DNA of 64,000 nt from an uncultured Prevotellaceae bacterium. Lineage in GTDB: Bacteria; Bacteroidota; Bacteroidia; Bacteroidales; Bacteroidaceae. The notes beneath the pieces are model-generated. The model saw only the letters and a program-made list of their open reading frames with translations, had not been told where the DNA came from and did no database searches. The stretch's first letter is position 1; each line of letters opens with the position of its first letter. The DNA lies in the NCBI GenBank assembly GCA_902778535.1, contig CACYYG010000011.1, positions 1 to 64,000 of the forward strand, given 5' to 3'. Shown piece after piece: positions 32,912-42,048 of the stretch. Made by a program: the position numbers and the translations under genes.

Positions 32912-35806
32912 CTATTTTTTAACACTTTTCTTGCCGTTGATGATATAGATGCCTGCTGGCAGACGGTCGTAATCATCCATCGTGCCCACCTTCTGTCCCC
33001 TGATGTCATAGATGCTGTTGTTGGCCTTTGCGTTCTCTATGCGGTTGATGTTGGTGATGTCGCTGGGCAGCTCGTCAATCTTGAAGCGCACCTGGTCGAG
33101 GTAGTTCATGCGACGTGTGAACCAGTCGTCGAGATAGTCCATCTCCACGTCGAAGTTCAGTTCGCGGCCTGCCACGTCGCTGTCGTGGCTCCACTTGTCG
33201 TACTCGCGCTGGGCGGCACCGCACCTCTTGAACTCGTCGAGCTGTGTGCGGAAGCGGTTGAGGATGCTCTCCGTGTTCAGATAGCTCTGGCGCAGATCGC
33301 GGTAGCGCAGGCGCACCTGCATGTTGAAGTCCTCGGTATCGGTGTTGCGCAGTCGGCGGAACAGGTTGTAGTCGCCGTGCTCGTAGCGGGTGATGAACTG
33401 TGCATAGTCCTGCTCAGGGCCGAGGAACGCCTGGTGGTAGTAATCGTCGCTCCAGCGCTGTCCGCAGGTGGCGTCCATATCCCACACGCCGAGGGTGATC
33501 TTCTTGTCAGCCTGCTTGTCGTAGACGGCGAAGAACATGTTCTTGCCGTGATTGTCGGTAGAGAGAATGGTCTCCATCAGGATGTAGTAGTCCATGACGA
33601 CGGGCAGGTCGAAGTATTCGGTGAAGTGCTCGCGGAAGTTGTCGTCCTTAGCTGTGCAGACAAAGTCGACGGCGTTGTAGAGCGTTTCCCAGTCGGTACG
33701 GTAGCCGTAGTCGTCGAAGTCGGGATATTTCACCTCATAGCTTTCCCACATATCGCTCCACTCATAATAATCCGACGGGTGGCGCATGGGATAGCTGTTG
33801 TTGTCGGAGTTGTGGCCCATGAACACGCCGTAGCTCCAGTCCTTCGACTTCCACAGCTGTCCGTGCACGGTCTCGGTCTCCTCGTCAATTTTCTTCAGCT
33901 TCATCTGCTTGCGGTCCATGTTCTCGGTCATGCAGTAGATGCCGCGATACTCGTCGTTGAGGATAAGCTCGACGAAGCGTCCGCGCGACCCCGACATTGC
34001 CTTCTTCTCCTGCTTGATGTAGTAGGGCTTGGTGCAGAAGTCGTTCCACAGGTCGGTGAGCACTCGGTTGCGTATGCGGCTCATGTCCACCTGGCAGCTT
34101 TCCAGAATCCAGCTGTTGTCGTTTCTCAGTCCGAAGAATGAGGCCTCCTTCTTGTCGCCGTTCTCATCGAGCAGCTTCACGTGGTAGTTGCGCTTGTGCT
34201 TGCCGTTGCCATTGGTGATGCCGCCGCGCCACTTGGCCTTCATGCTCATCAGTTCCGGAGCAGTCTTGTCGGGCTCATTCACGGCGATGCTGCCAGGCAG
34301 GTAGTCGTTGTTGAACGAGCCGTACATCTTGACGACGGGCAGCGACGTGAAGGTGACATTCTTCTGGATGGTTGTGCCGTCGTTGGCTTTGATGCGGAAC
34401 ACATACTCGCGCTGCGGGCGCAGGGTGGCGAAGGTGTAGTCGGTATTGGGCTGCACGTTCACTCCGTCGATGTTCAGCACGCCGTAGCCCTCGCGCTGTT
34501 CGTAGGCGATGCGGGCCTTGTAGGTGTCGTCGAATTTCTCCAGGGGCACTGTGCACAGGTAGAGGTCGAGCGACTCCACCCATACGAGGTTGCGCCCGTC
34601 GATGGTCAGGCCCTTGACGGCTTTTGTCAGCGGGTCGACGGATGCCATCGTGCTGGCGCTCTTGCGCAGTTCCTCCAGTTTGTTGAAGTCGTTGCCTGCC
34701 TGCTGGATGAGGGCCTCGATCTCGATAGCTGAGAGATAATCGCTCAGCTCTTTGCGAATCTTCTCTTTCTCGCCCTCAATCATCTGTTTCTCAGTACCCA
34801 TATAAATGAGCATGATGTTGTCGAAGGCCACCCAGTTGGCATTGGTGCTTTGCAGCTTGATGCCCAGCGTGAGTGTGCCTTCCTCGCCGACGGTAACTTC
34901 TACGGCGAAGGCCTCCGGCTGTTCGTTGTAGGTGCCGCATGATTTGGTTTGGTCGTTGGCAAAGAGATAGACGCCATGAGCCGGTGTGCCGTTGCCGCCG
35001 TTCTGCTGTACGGCAATGATGTCAGCCCACACTTCGTATTGGCCTTGCGGCAGGTTCTTCAACGTTTGCGATATCGAGCCGTTGCTAAGCGGACCGTACC
35101 AGTTGTCGTGCCAGCGCTCAAGGAACGGCGTGCCTACGTAGGCATTCTCATTGCTGTAGTTGCCCCAGTTAGGGTCTCTCCATTCTTCGCCGGTGAATGT
35201 CCAGCCGTCGACCGACTCCTCTGTGGCTTCCAGCCAGGAGCTGACATTGAATGCTTCGCCCATATCGTTGGGCTGGCACTCGGGCAGGATGTTCCCTTCC
35301 TCGTCGGTAAAGCAGAACTGCTGGTTGGCGTTACAGCCGTTAGGCATCGAGTAGGTGCCTACACAGAAACTGCCGGTGCGCACGTCCCAGATGTGGTCTG
35401 TCTCTTGCAAACTTCTGATGGCATAGAAGCCGTTGTCCTGCAAATCCAATTTCCATAGGGAATTAAAGATGGTCACATCGTCAGCCATACTGACATAGCG
35501 GCGCAGCTCGGGCGAGTCCTGTCTGATGCCGTCGTAGGTGATGTACTGGCCCGTCTTGGCATTTTGGATAGCGTAGGCCTCGTCCCACACTTTTATAATG
35601 ACCCACGCAGCCTCGTCGCTTTGGTTGGCTGTCTGCAGATAGTAGAGTGGGGTGTTCTGCCCTACTGAGGCGCCGTCGGCGACGCATCCGTTGGGGAACT
35701 GCTGGCACACGATATGATAGCGCTTGCCCGCCTCAAACTTTGGTAAGGCGAGCGAAGCAACTATCGAAATCGAAAATAATAGGATTAGTAGCGTTAGTTT
35801 TCTCAT
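32912..35806 (-). CDS. Secreted CotH-kinase-family protein with lectin-like N-terminus
   Basis: This 964-residue protein has a signal peptide (about 1-20), a ricin-like region (about 25-165) and a beta-sandwich carbohydrate-binding-like domain (about 185-335). The CotH kinase-like domain (about 540-900) shows KAKWRGGITNGNGKHKRNYH, NDEYRGIYCMTE, STDNHGKNMFF and VWDMDATCGQRW. A T9SS-like tail ends LPAGIYIINGKKSVKK. CotH relatives phosphorylate extracellular proteins in spore formers; activity in Bacteroidetes is untested. It follows glyA by 14 bases on the same strand. Confidence 0.85.
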   Translation of the reverse strand: MRKLTLLILLFSISIVASLALPKFEAGKRYHIVCQQFPNGCVADGASVGQNTPLYYLQTANQSDEAAWVIIKVWDEAYAIQNAKTGQYITYDGIRQDSPELRRYVSMADDVTIFNSLWKLDLQDNGFYAIRSLQETDHIWDVRTGSFCVGTYSMPNGCNANQQFCFTDEEGNILPECQPNDMGEAFNVSSWLEATEESVDGWTFTGEEWRDPNWGNYSNENAYVGTPFLERWHDNWYGPLSNGSISQTLKNLPQGQYEVWADIIAVQQNGGNGTPAHGVYLFANDQTKSCGTYNEQPEAFAVEVTVGEEGTLTLGIKLQSTNANWVAFDNIMLIYMGTEKQMIEGEKEKIRKELSDYLSAIEIEALIQQAGNDFNKLEELRKSASTMASVDPLTKAVKGLTIDGRNLVWVESLDLYLCTVPLEKFDDTYKARIAYEQREGYGVLNIDGVNVQPNTDYTFATLRPQREYVFRIKANDGTTIQKNVTFTSLPVVKMYGSFNNDYLPGSIAVNEPDKTAPELMSMKAKWRGGITNGNGKHKRNYHVKLLDENGDKKEASFFGLRNDNSWILESCQVDMSRIRNRVLTDLWNDFCTKPYYIKQEKKAMSGSRGRFVELILNDEYRGIYCMTENMDRKQMKLKKIDEETETVHGQLWKSKDWSYGVFMGHNSDNNSYPMRHPSDYYEWSDMWESYEVKYPDFDDYGYRTDWETLYNAVDFVCTAKDDNFREHFTEYFDLPVVMDYYILMETILSTDNHGKNMFFAVYDKQADKKITLGVWDMDATCGQRWSDDYYHQAFLGPEQDYAQFITRYEHGDYNLFRRLRNTDTEDFNMQVRLRYRDLRQSYLNTESILNRFRTQLDEFKRCGAAQREYDKWSHDSDVAGRELNFDVEMDYLDDWFTRRMNYLDQVRFKIDELPSDITNINRIENAKANNSIYDIRGQKVGTMDDYDRLPAGIYIINGKKSVKK

Positions 35807-35819
35807 AGCTTGTATTTTG

Positions 35820-37100
35820 TTAGTATGCGAAGAGTGGATATTCCTTCATCTTCTCGTTGACGCGCTGGCGCACGCTGGCAATGACCTCCTCGTTCTGCGG
35901 GTCGTTCAGCACTTCCTCAATCCAGGCGGCAATCTGAACCATCAGGTCTTCCTTGGCGCCGCGAGTGGTGATGGCGGGAGTGCCCAGACGGATGCCGGAA
36001 GTCTGGAAGGCAGAGCGCGAGTCGAAGGGCACCATGTTCTTGTTGACGGTAATGTCGGCAGCCACGAGGGCATTCTCGGCTACCTTACCCGTCAGGTCGG
36101 GGTACTTCGTGCGCAGGTCGACCAGCATTGAGTGGTTGTCGGTACCGCCGCTCACAATGCCGAAGCCGCGCTTCACCAGCTCGTCGGCCAGCACCTTGGC
36201 GTTCTTCTGCACCTGCTTGGCCCACTCCTTGAACTCGGGCTGCAAAGCCTCGCCGAAGGCCACAGCCTTGGCGGCGATGACGTGCTCCAGCGGGCCGCCC
36301 TGCTGTCCGGGGAAGACGGCGCTGTTCAGCAGAGCCGACATCATCTTCACCTCGCCCTTCGGCGTCTTCAGGCCCCAGGGGTTCTCGAAGTCCTTGCCCA
36401 TCAGGATGATGCCGCCACGCGGGCCGCGCAGGGTCTTGTGGGTCGTAGAGGTGACGATGTGGGCATATTTCACGGGATTCTCAAGCAGTCCGGCAGCAAT
36501 CAGACCGGCGGGATGGGCCATGTCAATCATCAGAAGAGCCCCCACTTTGTCGGCAATCTCGCGCATGCGCTTGTAGTCCCACTCGCGGCTGTAGGCCGAG
36601 CCGCCGCCGATGATCAGCTTCGGCTTGTGCTCCAGGGCCAGGGCCTCCATCTCGTCGTAGTCCACGCGGCCTGTCTCCTTGTTCAGGTTGTAGCCCACGG
36701 GCTTGTAGAGGATGCCGCTGGTGTTGACGAGCGAACCGTGTGAGAGATGACCGCCGTGAGCCAGGTTCAGACCCATGAACGTGTCGCCCGGCTTCAGCAC
36801 GGCCAGCAGCACGGCAGCGTTGGCCTGAGCGCCCGAGTGAGGCTGCACGTTGGCATATTCAGCATCGAAGAGCTTGCACACCCTCTCGATGGCCAGGCTC
36901 TCCACCTCGTCCACCACTTGGCAGCCGCCGTAGTAGCGCTTGCCAGGATAGCCCTCGGCATACTTGTTGGTCAGGCAAGAACCCATAGCCTGCATCACCT
37001 GCTCGCTAACGAAGTTCTCGCTGGCAATCAATTCGATACCTTTCAGCTGGCGCTGATGTTCGCGTTCAATCATCTCGAAGATGGCGTTGTCTCTTTTCAT
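35820..37100 (-). CDS. glyA: Serine hydroxymethyltransferase
   Basis: This 426-residue PLP enzyme interconverts serine and glycine and supplies one-carbon units to folate. I chose the start at 37100 ([20 protein letters not shown]) over an upstream ATG at 37193 that would include the promoter. Visible are [30 protein letters not shown] and the PLP lysine in [13 protein letters not shown]. The -7/-33 boxes are at 37139-37169. Confidence 0.96.
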   Translation of the reverse strand: MKRDNAIFEMIEREHQRQLKGIELIASENFVSEQVMQAMGSCLTNKYAEGYPGKRYYGGCQVVDEVESLAIERVCKLFDAEYANVQPHSGAQANAAVLLAVLKPGDTFMGLNLAHGGHLSHGSLVNTSGILYKPVGYNLNKETGRVDYDEMEALALEHKPKLIIGGGSAYSREWDYKRMREIADKVGALLMIDMAHPAGLIAAGLLENPVKYAHIVTSTTHKTLRGPRGGIILMGKDFENPWGLKTPKGEVKMMSALLNSAVFPGQQGGPLEHVIAAKAVAFGEALQPEFKEWAKQVQKNAKVLADELVKRGFGIVSGGTDNHSMLVDLRTKYPDLTGKVAENALVAADITVNKNMVPFDSRSAFQTSGIRLGTPAITTRGAKEDLMVQIAAWIEEVLNDPQNEEVIASVRQRVNEKMKEYPLFAY

Positions 37101-37138
37101 TTTTGTTTGTCTTTGTTTTTGTTGATAGAATGAGACTG

Positions 37139-37169
37139 CAAAAGTACGAAGAAAAAGCGGAACAGCCAA
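37139..37169 (-). promoter_or_regulatory. Promoter of glyA
   Basis: On the minus strand TACTTTTG (37139-37146) and TTG within TTTTTGG (37167-37169) are exactly 20 bases apart. This supports the downstream glyA start at 37100. Confidence 0.7.
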
Positions 37170-37496
37170 AAATGTGGCCGTGTTTTTCCGCATATCCTCC
37201 GAGTTTTTTTGCCTGAATTATTCGTGGAAATAATTTTTATGCCTGCGACGCTACATAAATGACCATAAATGAATGTGCTCGGCTTTGCCCCGGCGAGTCG
37301 AGCGCATGGTATTTTTTCTTTACAAAATGGTAGGAAAAACAGGGCTGATCGAGGCTGAGAATGGCACCGAAATGAAGAACGGATGCTTCGCTCGAAAAAA
37401 ACGCAAAAATGAGAGGGGTTGGCTATCTCGCTGACTGGCAGTTGCTTAGCTCATATTTCTGCTTGTCGGGACCATCCTCGTTTTCAAAAAGGTATA

Positions 37497-37535
37497 TCCG
37501 CATGAAAAAAAGTCAATGCCTTTTTTTCATGCGGA
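37497..37535. repeat. Perfect 16-base-arm inverted repeat
   Basis: TCCGCATGAAAAAAAG and its exact complement CTTTTTTTCATGCGGA are separated by 7 bases (tcaatgc). It could be a terminator in either direction, but no gene ends close to it. Confidence 0.8.
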
Positions 37536-37831
37536 GCCTCTTTTTGAGCAAAAGTAAGCCGTTCTGAGACTAAATCAAGCCCTGTCGGAGGCTGAAAAGC
37601 TGCACAAAAACAGTATGTGTGTGCAGTTTTTGGCCCTCGTCCATGTTCATCTAATGAACGAAAGACTGCAAAAACCTGTCTTCCCGATTCTATTTCGCAA
37701 TTTTTATTTGTAAAAAAATCGGAATAAATTTATTTTACAAACAGAACTCAACTTTTCCTCTACGATAATCTGGACTATCTCCGCTATTATGACATTTTCT
37801 TTTTCGCATTGAAAATGCTGATATTCATGAA

Positions 37832-37852
37832 GGTCGGATTGCAAATCCGACC
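37832..37852. repeat. Short hairpin downstream of the HEPN gene
   Basis: GGTCGGATT-gca-AATCCGACC, 12 bases beyond the HEPN stop codon. It may end or stabilise the HEPN/MNT transcript; no T-run follows. Confidence 0.45.
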
Positions 37853-37863
37853 GAGTGGGGTCT

Positions 37864-38226
37864 TTAGGGTTCAACAATGTTCTTTAATTCATCAATATAC
37901 TGAGATATTTGCTTTTTTAGCTGCGGCAAGTCGTTGGTGCAGGTATCCCAAACCAACGAAGCATTTGTGGTGATGTAGCCATGCACCAAAGCATTTCGCA
38001 TATCTACAATATCTCGCCAAGGCACTTCAGGATGCTTATCGCGGAATTCTTTTGTCAGAAGGTTGGCTGCCTCACCAATAATCATAATGTTATAGACAAC
38101 TGCATGAAAGCACATGATGTTGGCTTTCATGTCTTCGAATGACTTCCCGTTCAGATAGTCGTTGATGTGCTCGATGCACTCGTCAATATGGCGAAGGCGG
38201 TCTATGTCCCTAATTGCTTCTCTCAT
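37864..38226 (-). CDS. hepT: HEPN-domain toxin, HepT-like (DUF86)
   Basis: This 120-residue all-helical protein has the HEPN RNase motif Rx4-6H at RNALVHGYITT, with upstream IGEAANLLTKEFRDKHPEVP. In the known HepT/MntA systems the HEPN protein is an RNase toxin and the MNT partner inactivates it by transferring AMP to the tyrosine of the RxxxxHxY motif, which is present here (HGY). It overlaps the upstream MNT gene by 17 bases. Confidence 0.85.
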   Translation of the reverse strand: MREAIRDIDRLRHIDECIEHINDYLNGKSFEDMKANIMCFHAVVYNIMIIGEAANLLTKEFRDKHPEVPWRDIVDMRNALVHGYITTNASLVWDTCTNDLPQLKKQISQYIDELKNIVEP

Positions 38227-38509
38227 AAATAACTTTTAAGTCACGATTGGCTGTTCGTTGTGCAGCAGGGCGAAGGGTCCCTTCTTCCACGAGATCAACC
38301 TTGCGGCCAAGTCTTTCCTCCAACTCACGATGCATGCGAACATACGCAAACAATCCTATTGGAAGGCTGCGATCAAACTTTACGAGTATGTCAACATCGC
38401 TGTCCTCCCGCTCCTCGCCACGAGCGAATGAACCAAACAAAGATGCTCTCAGGACGGGTTGCGTCTTGAAGTATTCGGCTATCACTTGTGTCATCGTCTG
38501 AGTGCTCAT
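38210..38509 (-). CDS. mntA: MNT-type nucleotidyltransferase antitoxin
   Basis: This 99-residue minimal nucleotidyltransferase has the GSxxR/G motif in LFGSFARGEERE and catalytic acidic residues in SDVDILVKF. VDLVEEGTLRP provides the third acidic position. It is the usual partner of HEPN proteins and AMPylates them. The 17-base overlap with hepT (38210-38226) indicates coupled translation, with antitoxin first. Confidence 0.85.
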   Translation of the reverse strand: MSTQTMTQVIAEYFKTQPVLRASLFGSFARGEEREDSDVDILVKFDRSLPIGLFAYVRMHRELEERLGRKVDLVEEGTLRPAAQRTANRDLKVIYERSN

Positions 38510-38618
38510 AGCAGTAGCTATTAGTTTTCGTTGGCAAAGATAAGCGTTTTTTCCGTAAGTTCCAAAATATCACGTGAAAAGTTTTCTTAAAAGCAAGAAA
38601 GCAGGTATGAAGGGGCGT

Positions 38619-38665
38619 TTCAGAAAAAAGGCAGGCCTCTGTCGCGGGGCTTGCCTTTTTCTGAA
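38619..38665 (-). terminator. Terminator of the tat/Fe-S protein unit
   Basis: On the minus strand AGAAAAAGGCAAGCC ... GGCCTGCCTTTTTTCT forms a long stem with a T-run. It lies just after the aldo/keto reductase gene. Confidence 0.7.
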
Positions 38666-38673
38666 GAGTAGTC

Positions 38674-40065
38674 TCAGGCGTTCACCTTCAGCTCTTCTAT
38701 GAACTTGCTGATGCGGTCCATCTCGGCAGGGATGCGGATGCCCTGCGGACAATGTTTCTCGCTGATACAGCGCCCGCACTTGATGCAATGGTCGGGCTGA
38801 CGCTCGCGCTCGACGGAGCGGTCGAGGCTGATGAGGTATTCGCGGCGCTGGCGGCGGTAGTCGGCGCTGCCTTTGTCGGAGGGCAGGCGACCCTCGGTCT
38901 TCATCTTGTTGTAGTGGGTGAAGATGGCGGGAATGTCGATGCCGTAGGGGCAGGGCATACAGTATTGGCAGGCGTTGCAGGGGATGAGCTCCTCCTCCAT
39001 CATCTGGTGGGCAATCTTCGTGTCCAATAGTTGCTGTTCTTCTTCAGACAGAGGAACCAATGGGCAGTAGGACAGGAGGTTATCCTTTAGGTGCTCCATG
39101 TAGGTCATGCCGCTCAATACGGTCAGCACGCCCTCGGGAGTGCCGGCATAGCGGAAGGCCCACGAGGCGATGCTCTTCTCGGGTTGGAGCTGCTTCAGCT
39201 CGTTGACAACATACTGCGGCACGTTGGCCAGTCGGCCGCCCAGGAGCGGCTCCATGATGACGGCAGGGATGCCTTTCTTCTGCAGCTCGTCGTAGAGGTA
39301 GCTGGCGTCGACATTGCCGGCATTGATCTCGTTGGCGTAGTTCCAGTCGAGCCAGTTCAGCTCTATCTGCACGAAGTCCCAATGGTACTTGTCGTGCATA
39401 GCCAGCACTTCGTCGAACACGTCCTGGCGTCCGTGGAACGAGAAGCCGAGATTGCGGATGCGTCCGGCCTCGCGCTCAGCCATGAGGAAGTCCATGATGC
39501 CGTTGTTGACGTAGCGATTGTAGAATTCCTCCATGCTGCCTCCTATGGCGTGCAGGAGATAGTAGTCGAGGTAGTCGACCTGCAGCTCACGCATCGAGTC
39601 GTGGTACATTTTCTTGGCGCCCTCAGCCGACTGGAAGTCGGGGCTGAAGTTGGATAGCTTGGTGGCCACGAAGAAGTCCTTGCGCTTGTCCTTGTGGCGT
39701 GCGAGGGCGATGCCCGTGCAGCGCTCGGATTTGCCTTGGCAATAGACAGGCGACGTGTCGAAGTAGTTCACGCCGTGCTCTATGGCGTAGTCTATCTGGC
39801 GGTTGATCATGTCCTGGTCGAACTCCTCGGTGCCTTCTATCATCGGCAGGCGCATCATGCCGTAGCCTAGCAGCGACACCTTGTCACCCGTCGTGGGGTT
39901 GGTCCTGTAGGTCATCTTGCCCACGGGCGGCTCCACCTGGTTCTTGTAATCGTCGGCAGCTGCATCGGTGGTCTTCTTCCCAGCGCAGGCTGCCAAGGCA
40001 GCGGCACCTCCCATTCCCAGCATTTTCAGAAAGGAACGGCGGTTTATATTCTTGTCATTCTTCAT
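38674..40065 (-). CDS. Aldo/keto reductase with Tat signal and ferredoxin tail
   Basis: This 463-residue protein (start at MKNDKNINRR) has a twin-arginine signal NINRRSFLKMLGMGGAAALA and a possible lipidation Cys (AACAGK). The AKR barrel follows (YGMMRLPMIEG, VNYFDTSPVYCQGKSE), then a C-terminal ferredoxin-like region with CNACQYCMPCPYGIDIPAIF and CIKCGRCISEKHCPQGIRIP. It is expected outside the inner membrane, carrying Fe-S clusters folded before Tat export. It lies 35 bases after the polyferredoxin gene and in the same unit as tatAC. Substrate unknown. Confidence 0.85.
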   Translation of the reverse strand: MKNDKNINRRSFLKMLGMGGAAALAACAGKKTTDAAADDYKNQVEPPVGKMTYRTNPTTGDKVSLLGYGMMRLPMIEGTEEFDQDMINRQIDYAIEHGVNYFDTSPVYCQGKSERCTGIALARHKDKRKDFFVATKLSNFSPDFQSAEGAKKMYHDSMRELQVDYLDYYLLHAIGGSMEEFYNRYVNNGIMDFLMAEREAGRIRNLGFSFHGRQDVFDEVLAMHDKYHWDFVQIELNWLDWNYANEINAGNVDASYLYDELQKKGIPAVIMEPLLGGRLANVPQYVVNELKQLQPEKSIASWAFRYAGTPEGVLTVLSGMTYMEHLKDNLLSYCPLVPLSEEEQQLLDTKIAHQMMEEELIPCNACQYCMPCPYGIDIPAIFTHYNKMKTEGRLPSDKGSADYRRQRREYLISLDRSVERERQPDHCIKCGRCISEKHCPQGIRIPAEMDRISKFIEELKVNA

Positions 40066-40100
40066 CTTGCAATTCAAATATAAATCTCAATTCTCAATTC

Positions 40101-41633
40101 TCAAATCTTCCTGTGTACCTCGTGGCCTTCTACGTGGATAGCCGAGAGAGGACGGACGGGACAGACATATTCGCAGGCGCCGCAACCGATGCAGGCGGCT
40201 TCGTTGACGGCAGGAACGTAAGGCGACATATCGTCGTCAGGATCGGAGGGCACCATCTCGATGGCACCGACAGGACAATGGCGCTCGCAGTTGCCACAAT
40301 CGTCCTTGCCTTGGGCCGATATGCACTCGCCAATAGTCACTACGGCATGGCCTATCTGTATGCTCGACTTCTCGGCCTTGTCGATGGGCAGGATGGCGCC
40401 TGCAGGGCAGACCTCTGCGCAAAGCGTACATTCTGGGCGGCAGTAGCCTTTTTCATAGCTCATCACGGGCTGCATCAGACTCATCAGGTCGGTTGAGGGT
40501 CGCAGCACGTTGTTGGGGCATTTCGTCACGCAGAGCTGGCAGCCGGTACAATGCTTGGCCATGTTCTGCAACGAGAGCGAGCCCGGAGGCGTCAGCGGCG
40601 TCACACGGCTTGGGGCCTGCTTTGCCGTGATGGGTGCGAGGCCGCCGTCAACCAGCTTCTTCTGAGCCAGCGCCGTCGTGGCGATGGCTGAAGCAAGGAG
40701 GAAGGAGCGACGGCTGGCGTCTGTGGGACTAGTTTTGCCAGAAGTGCTAGTCTGAATGGAAGGACCAGCGTACTTTAGCGCTCCGAACTTGCAGCTCTTG
40801 ATGCAGTCGCCGCACACCACGCAGCGGGAGTAGTCGACCTTGTGTGTCTTGAAATCGATGCACGACGCTTTGCAGTTCTTCGTGCAGAGCGAGCAGTTCT
40901 TGCACTTGTCCTTGTCGAAATGAATCTTCAGGAGCGAGAAACGGGCAAAGAAACTGAGCACCGTGCCTACAGGACAGATGGTGTTGCAGTAGGTGCGTCC
41001 GCCTCGCCAGGCCAGGACGAAGAGGATGACTATCGTCGCAAGGGCTATGATGAGCACGGGCAGCGACTTCATCCACACGTCGACGCTGTAGAAGGTGTAG
41101 CTTTCGGCTCTTTCGGCGATGCCTGCCAGCACGTTGTTGCCCAGCATGTAAAGCGGCTGGAAAATGCTGGACATGATGCGTCCAAAGGCGCTGTAGGGCG
41201 CCAGCAACTGGACAAAGCTGCCTATGCCGGCGATGATGGCGATGATGAAGAGCGCCGCCACGATGTAGCGCAGCCACTTCACCTCAGGCGAGTAGGTGTA
41301 GCGGTTCTTCTTCGCCTTCTTGCCCAACCATCCGAAGATGTCCTGCATGATGCCCAGCGGACAGATGATAGAGCAGTAGATGCGTCCGAAGATAAGCGTT
41401 AGCACGATGAGAACGATGATCACCACCACATTCAAGGCCAGTACAGCCTCCAAGGCCTGCGCCTTTGCCATCCAGCCCAGCCATTTGTGCGCCGTGCCTG
41501 TAAAGTCAAGGAATAGGAATGACAGGCCCAAAAGGAAAATAGTGGCTAAGGCAATCCTTACTTTTCTAAGAAGCCCACCCCCTGCCCCTCCCGAGGGGAG
41601 GGGAGATTGATTAGTTTTACTGTTGTTATCCAT
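40101..41633 (-). CDS. NapH-like membrane polyferredoxin with internal twin-arginine motif
   Basis: This 510-residue protein has several membrane helices with CSIICPLGIMQDIFG and CNTICPVGTVLSFF (NapH/MauN type). A ferredoxin block follows (CKNCSLCTKNC, CVVCGDCIKSCKFGALKY). In mid-protein, at about 303-325, is a Tat-like segment DASRRSFLLASAIATTALAQ, followed by more ferredoxin motifs (CTGCQLCVTKCPNN, CTLCAEVCPAGAI, CGNCERHCPVGAI, CIGCGACEYVCPV). It may pass electrons across the membrane to the adjacent reductase. Residues 9-20 (SPLPSGGAGGG) come from an in-frame palindrome. It overlaps the DUF559 gene by 8 bases. Confidence 0.8.
   Translation of the reverse strand: MDNNSKTNQSPLPSGGAGGGLLRKVRIALATIFLLGLSFLFLDFTGTAHKWLGWMAKAQALEAVLALNVVVIIVLIVLTLIFGRIYCSIICPLGIMQDIFGWLGKKAKKNRYTYSPEVKWLRYIVAALFIIAIIAGIGSFVQLLAPYSAFGRIMSSIFQPLYMLGNNVLAGIAERAESYTFYSVDVWMKSLPVLIIALATIVILFVLAWRGGRTYCNTICPVGTVLSFFARFSLLKIHFDKDKCKNCSLCTKNCKASCIDFKTHKVDYSRCVVCGDCIKSCKFGALKYAGPSIQTSTSGKTSPTDASRRSFLLASAIATTALAQKKLVDGGLAPITAKQAPSRVTPLTPPGSLSLQNMAKHCTGCQLCVTKCPNNVLRPSTDLMSLMQPVMSYEKGYCRPECTLCAEVCPAGAILPIDKAEKSSIQIGHAVVTIGECISAQGKDDCGNCERHCPVGAIEMVPSDPDDDMSPYVPAVNEAACIGCGACEYVCPVRPLSAIHVEGHEVHRKI
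41574..41607. repeat. GC-rich palindromic repeat in the polyferredoxin gene
   Basis: CCCCTCCC-gag-GGGAGGGG, next to a CCCACCCCCTG tract. It is read in frame near the N-terminus. Confidence 0.75.
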
Positions 41634-42000
41634 TATCTAGTTCTATTGTGATTTTTTCTAATACGTTGTCAATATCACCAATAACCTCTTCGTTGGTAAA
41701 TCTTAGTACTCTGAAGCCTTGTTTCATCAACTCATCGGTACGTTCAGCATCGCGTTGCGGTTGTTCTCCCTCAAGATGATAACCGCCGTCTATCTCTATA
41801 ATCAGATGTTTTGAAAGACATACAAAATCAGGAATATAGTCTATGAGAATATGTTGTCGCCTGAAATGCCATCCCATCCTTCCCCCTTTTAAATATTCCC
41901 ATAATACACGTTCCGCATCGGTAGGGTTATTCCGGTTTTTAGATGCGAACTCTTGTAACAGATTATAGTTTGAAGTAGCAGTCTGGTATTTGTATTTCAT
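41626..42000 (-). CDS. DUF559 endonuclease-domain protein
   Basis: This 124-residue Vsr-like PD-(D/E)XK nuclease-fold protein has NPTDAERVLWEYLKGGRMGW, FRRQHILIDYIPDFVC and LIIEIDGGYH. This order (E, then IDYIPDFVC, then EIDG) is the usual active-site set of DUF559. Its biological target is unknown. It lies between tatC and the polyferredoxin and overlaps the latter by 8 bases, so it looks like an insertion in an otherwise redox-related unit. Confidence 0.85.
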   Translation of the reverse strand: MKYKYQTATSNYNLLQEFASKNRNNPTDAERVLWEYLKGGRMGWHFRRQHILIDYIPDFVCLSKHLIIEIDGGYHLEGEQPQRDAERTDELMKQGFRVLRFTNEEVIGDIDNVLEKITIELDNG

Positions 42001-42048
42001 TTCGTCGTGTTATCAAGTCTTATTCTGTTCGTGTTATCAGGACTTGGT

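Larger units (their letters stand above)
37194..37863. other. 650-base gene-free, hairpin-rich spacer
   Basis: No coding region is supported. It contains a perfect 16-base-arm hairpin at 37497-37535, a CTGCACA ... TGTGCAG inverted repeat near 37598-37625, T-rich tracts and a 9-base-arm hairpin at 37832-37852. The density of hairpins suggests decayed mobile DNA or small RNAs. Confidence 0.5.

Noticed and set aside
33185-34141. Plus-strand 318-codon open frame inside the CotH-like gene
   Set aside because: It is a shadow with biased Val/Leu content and no start context. The minus-strand protein has recognisable motifs throughout.
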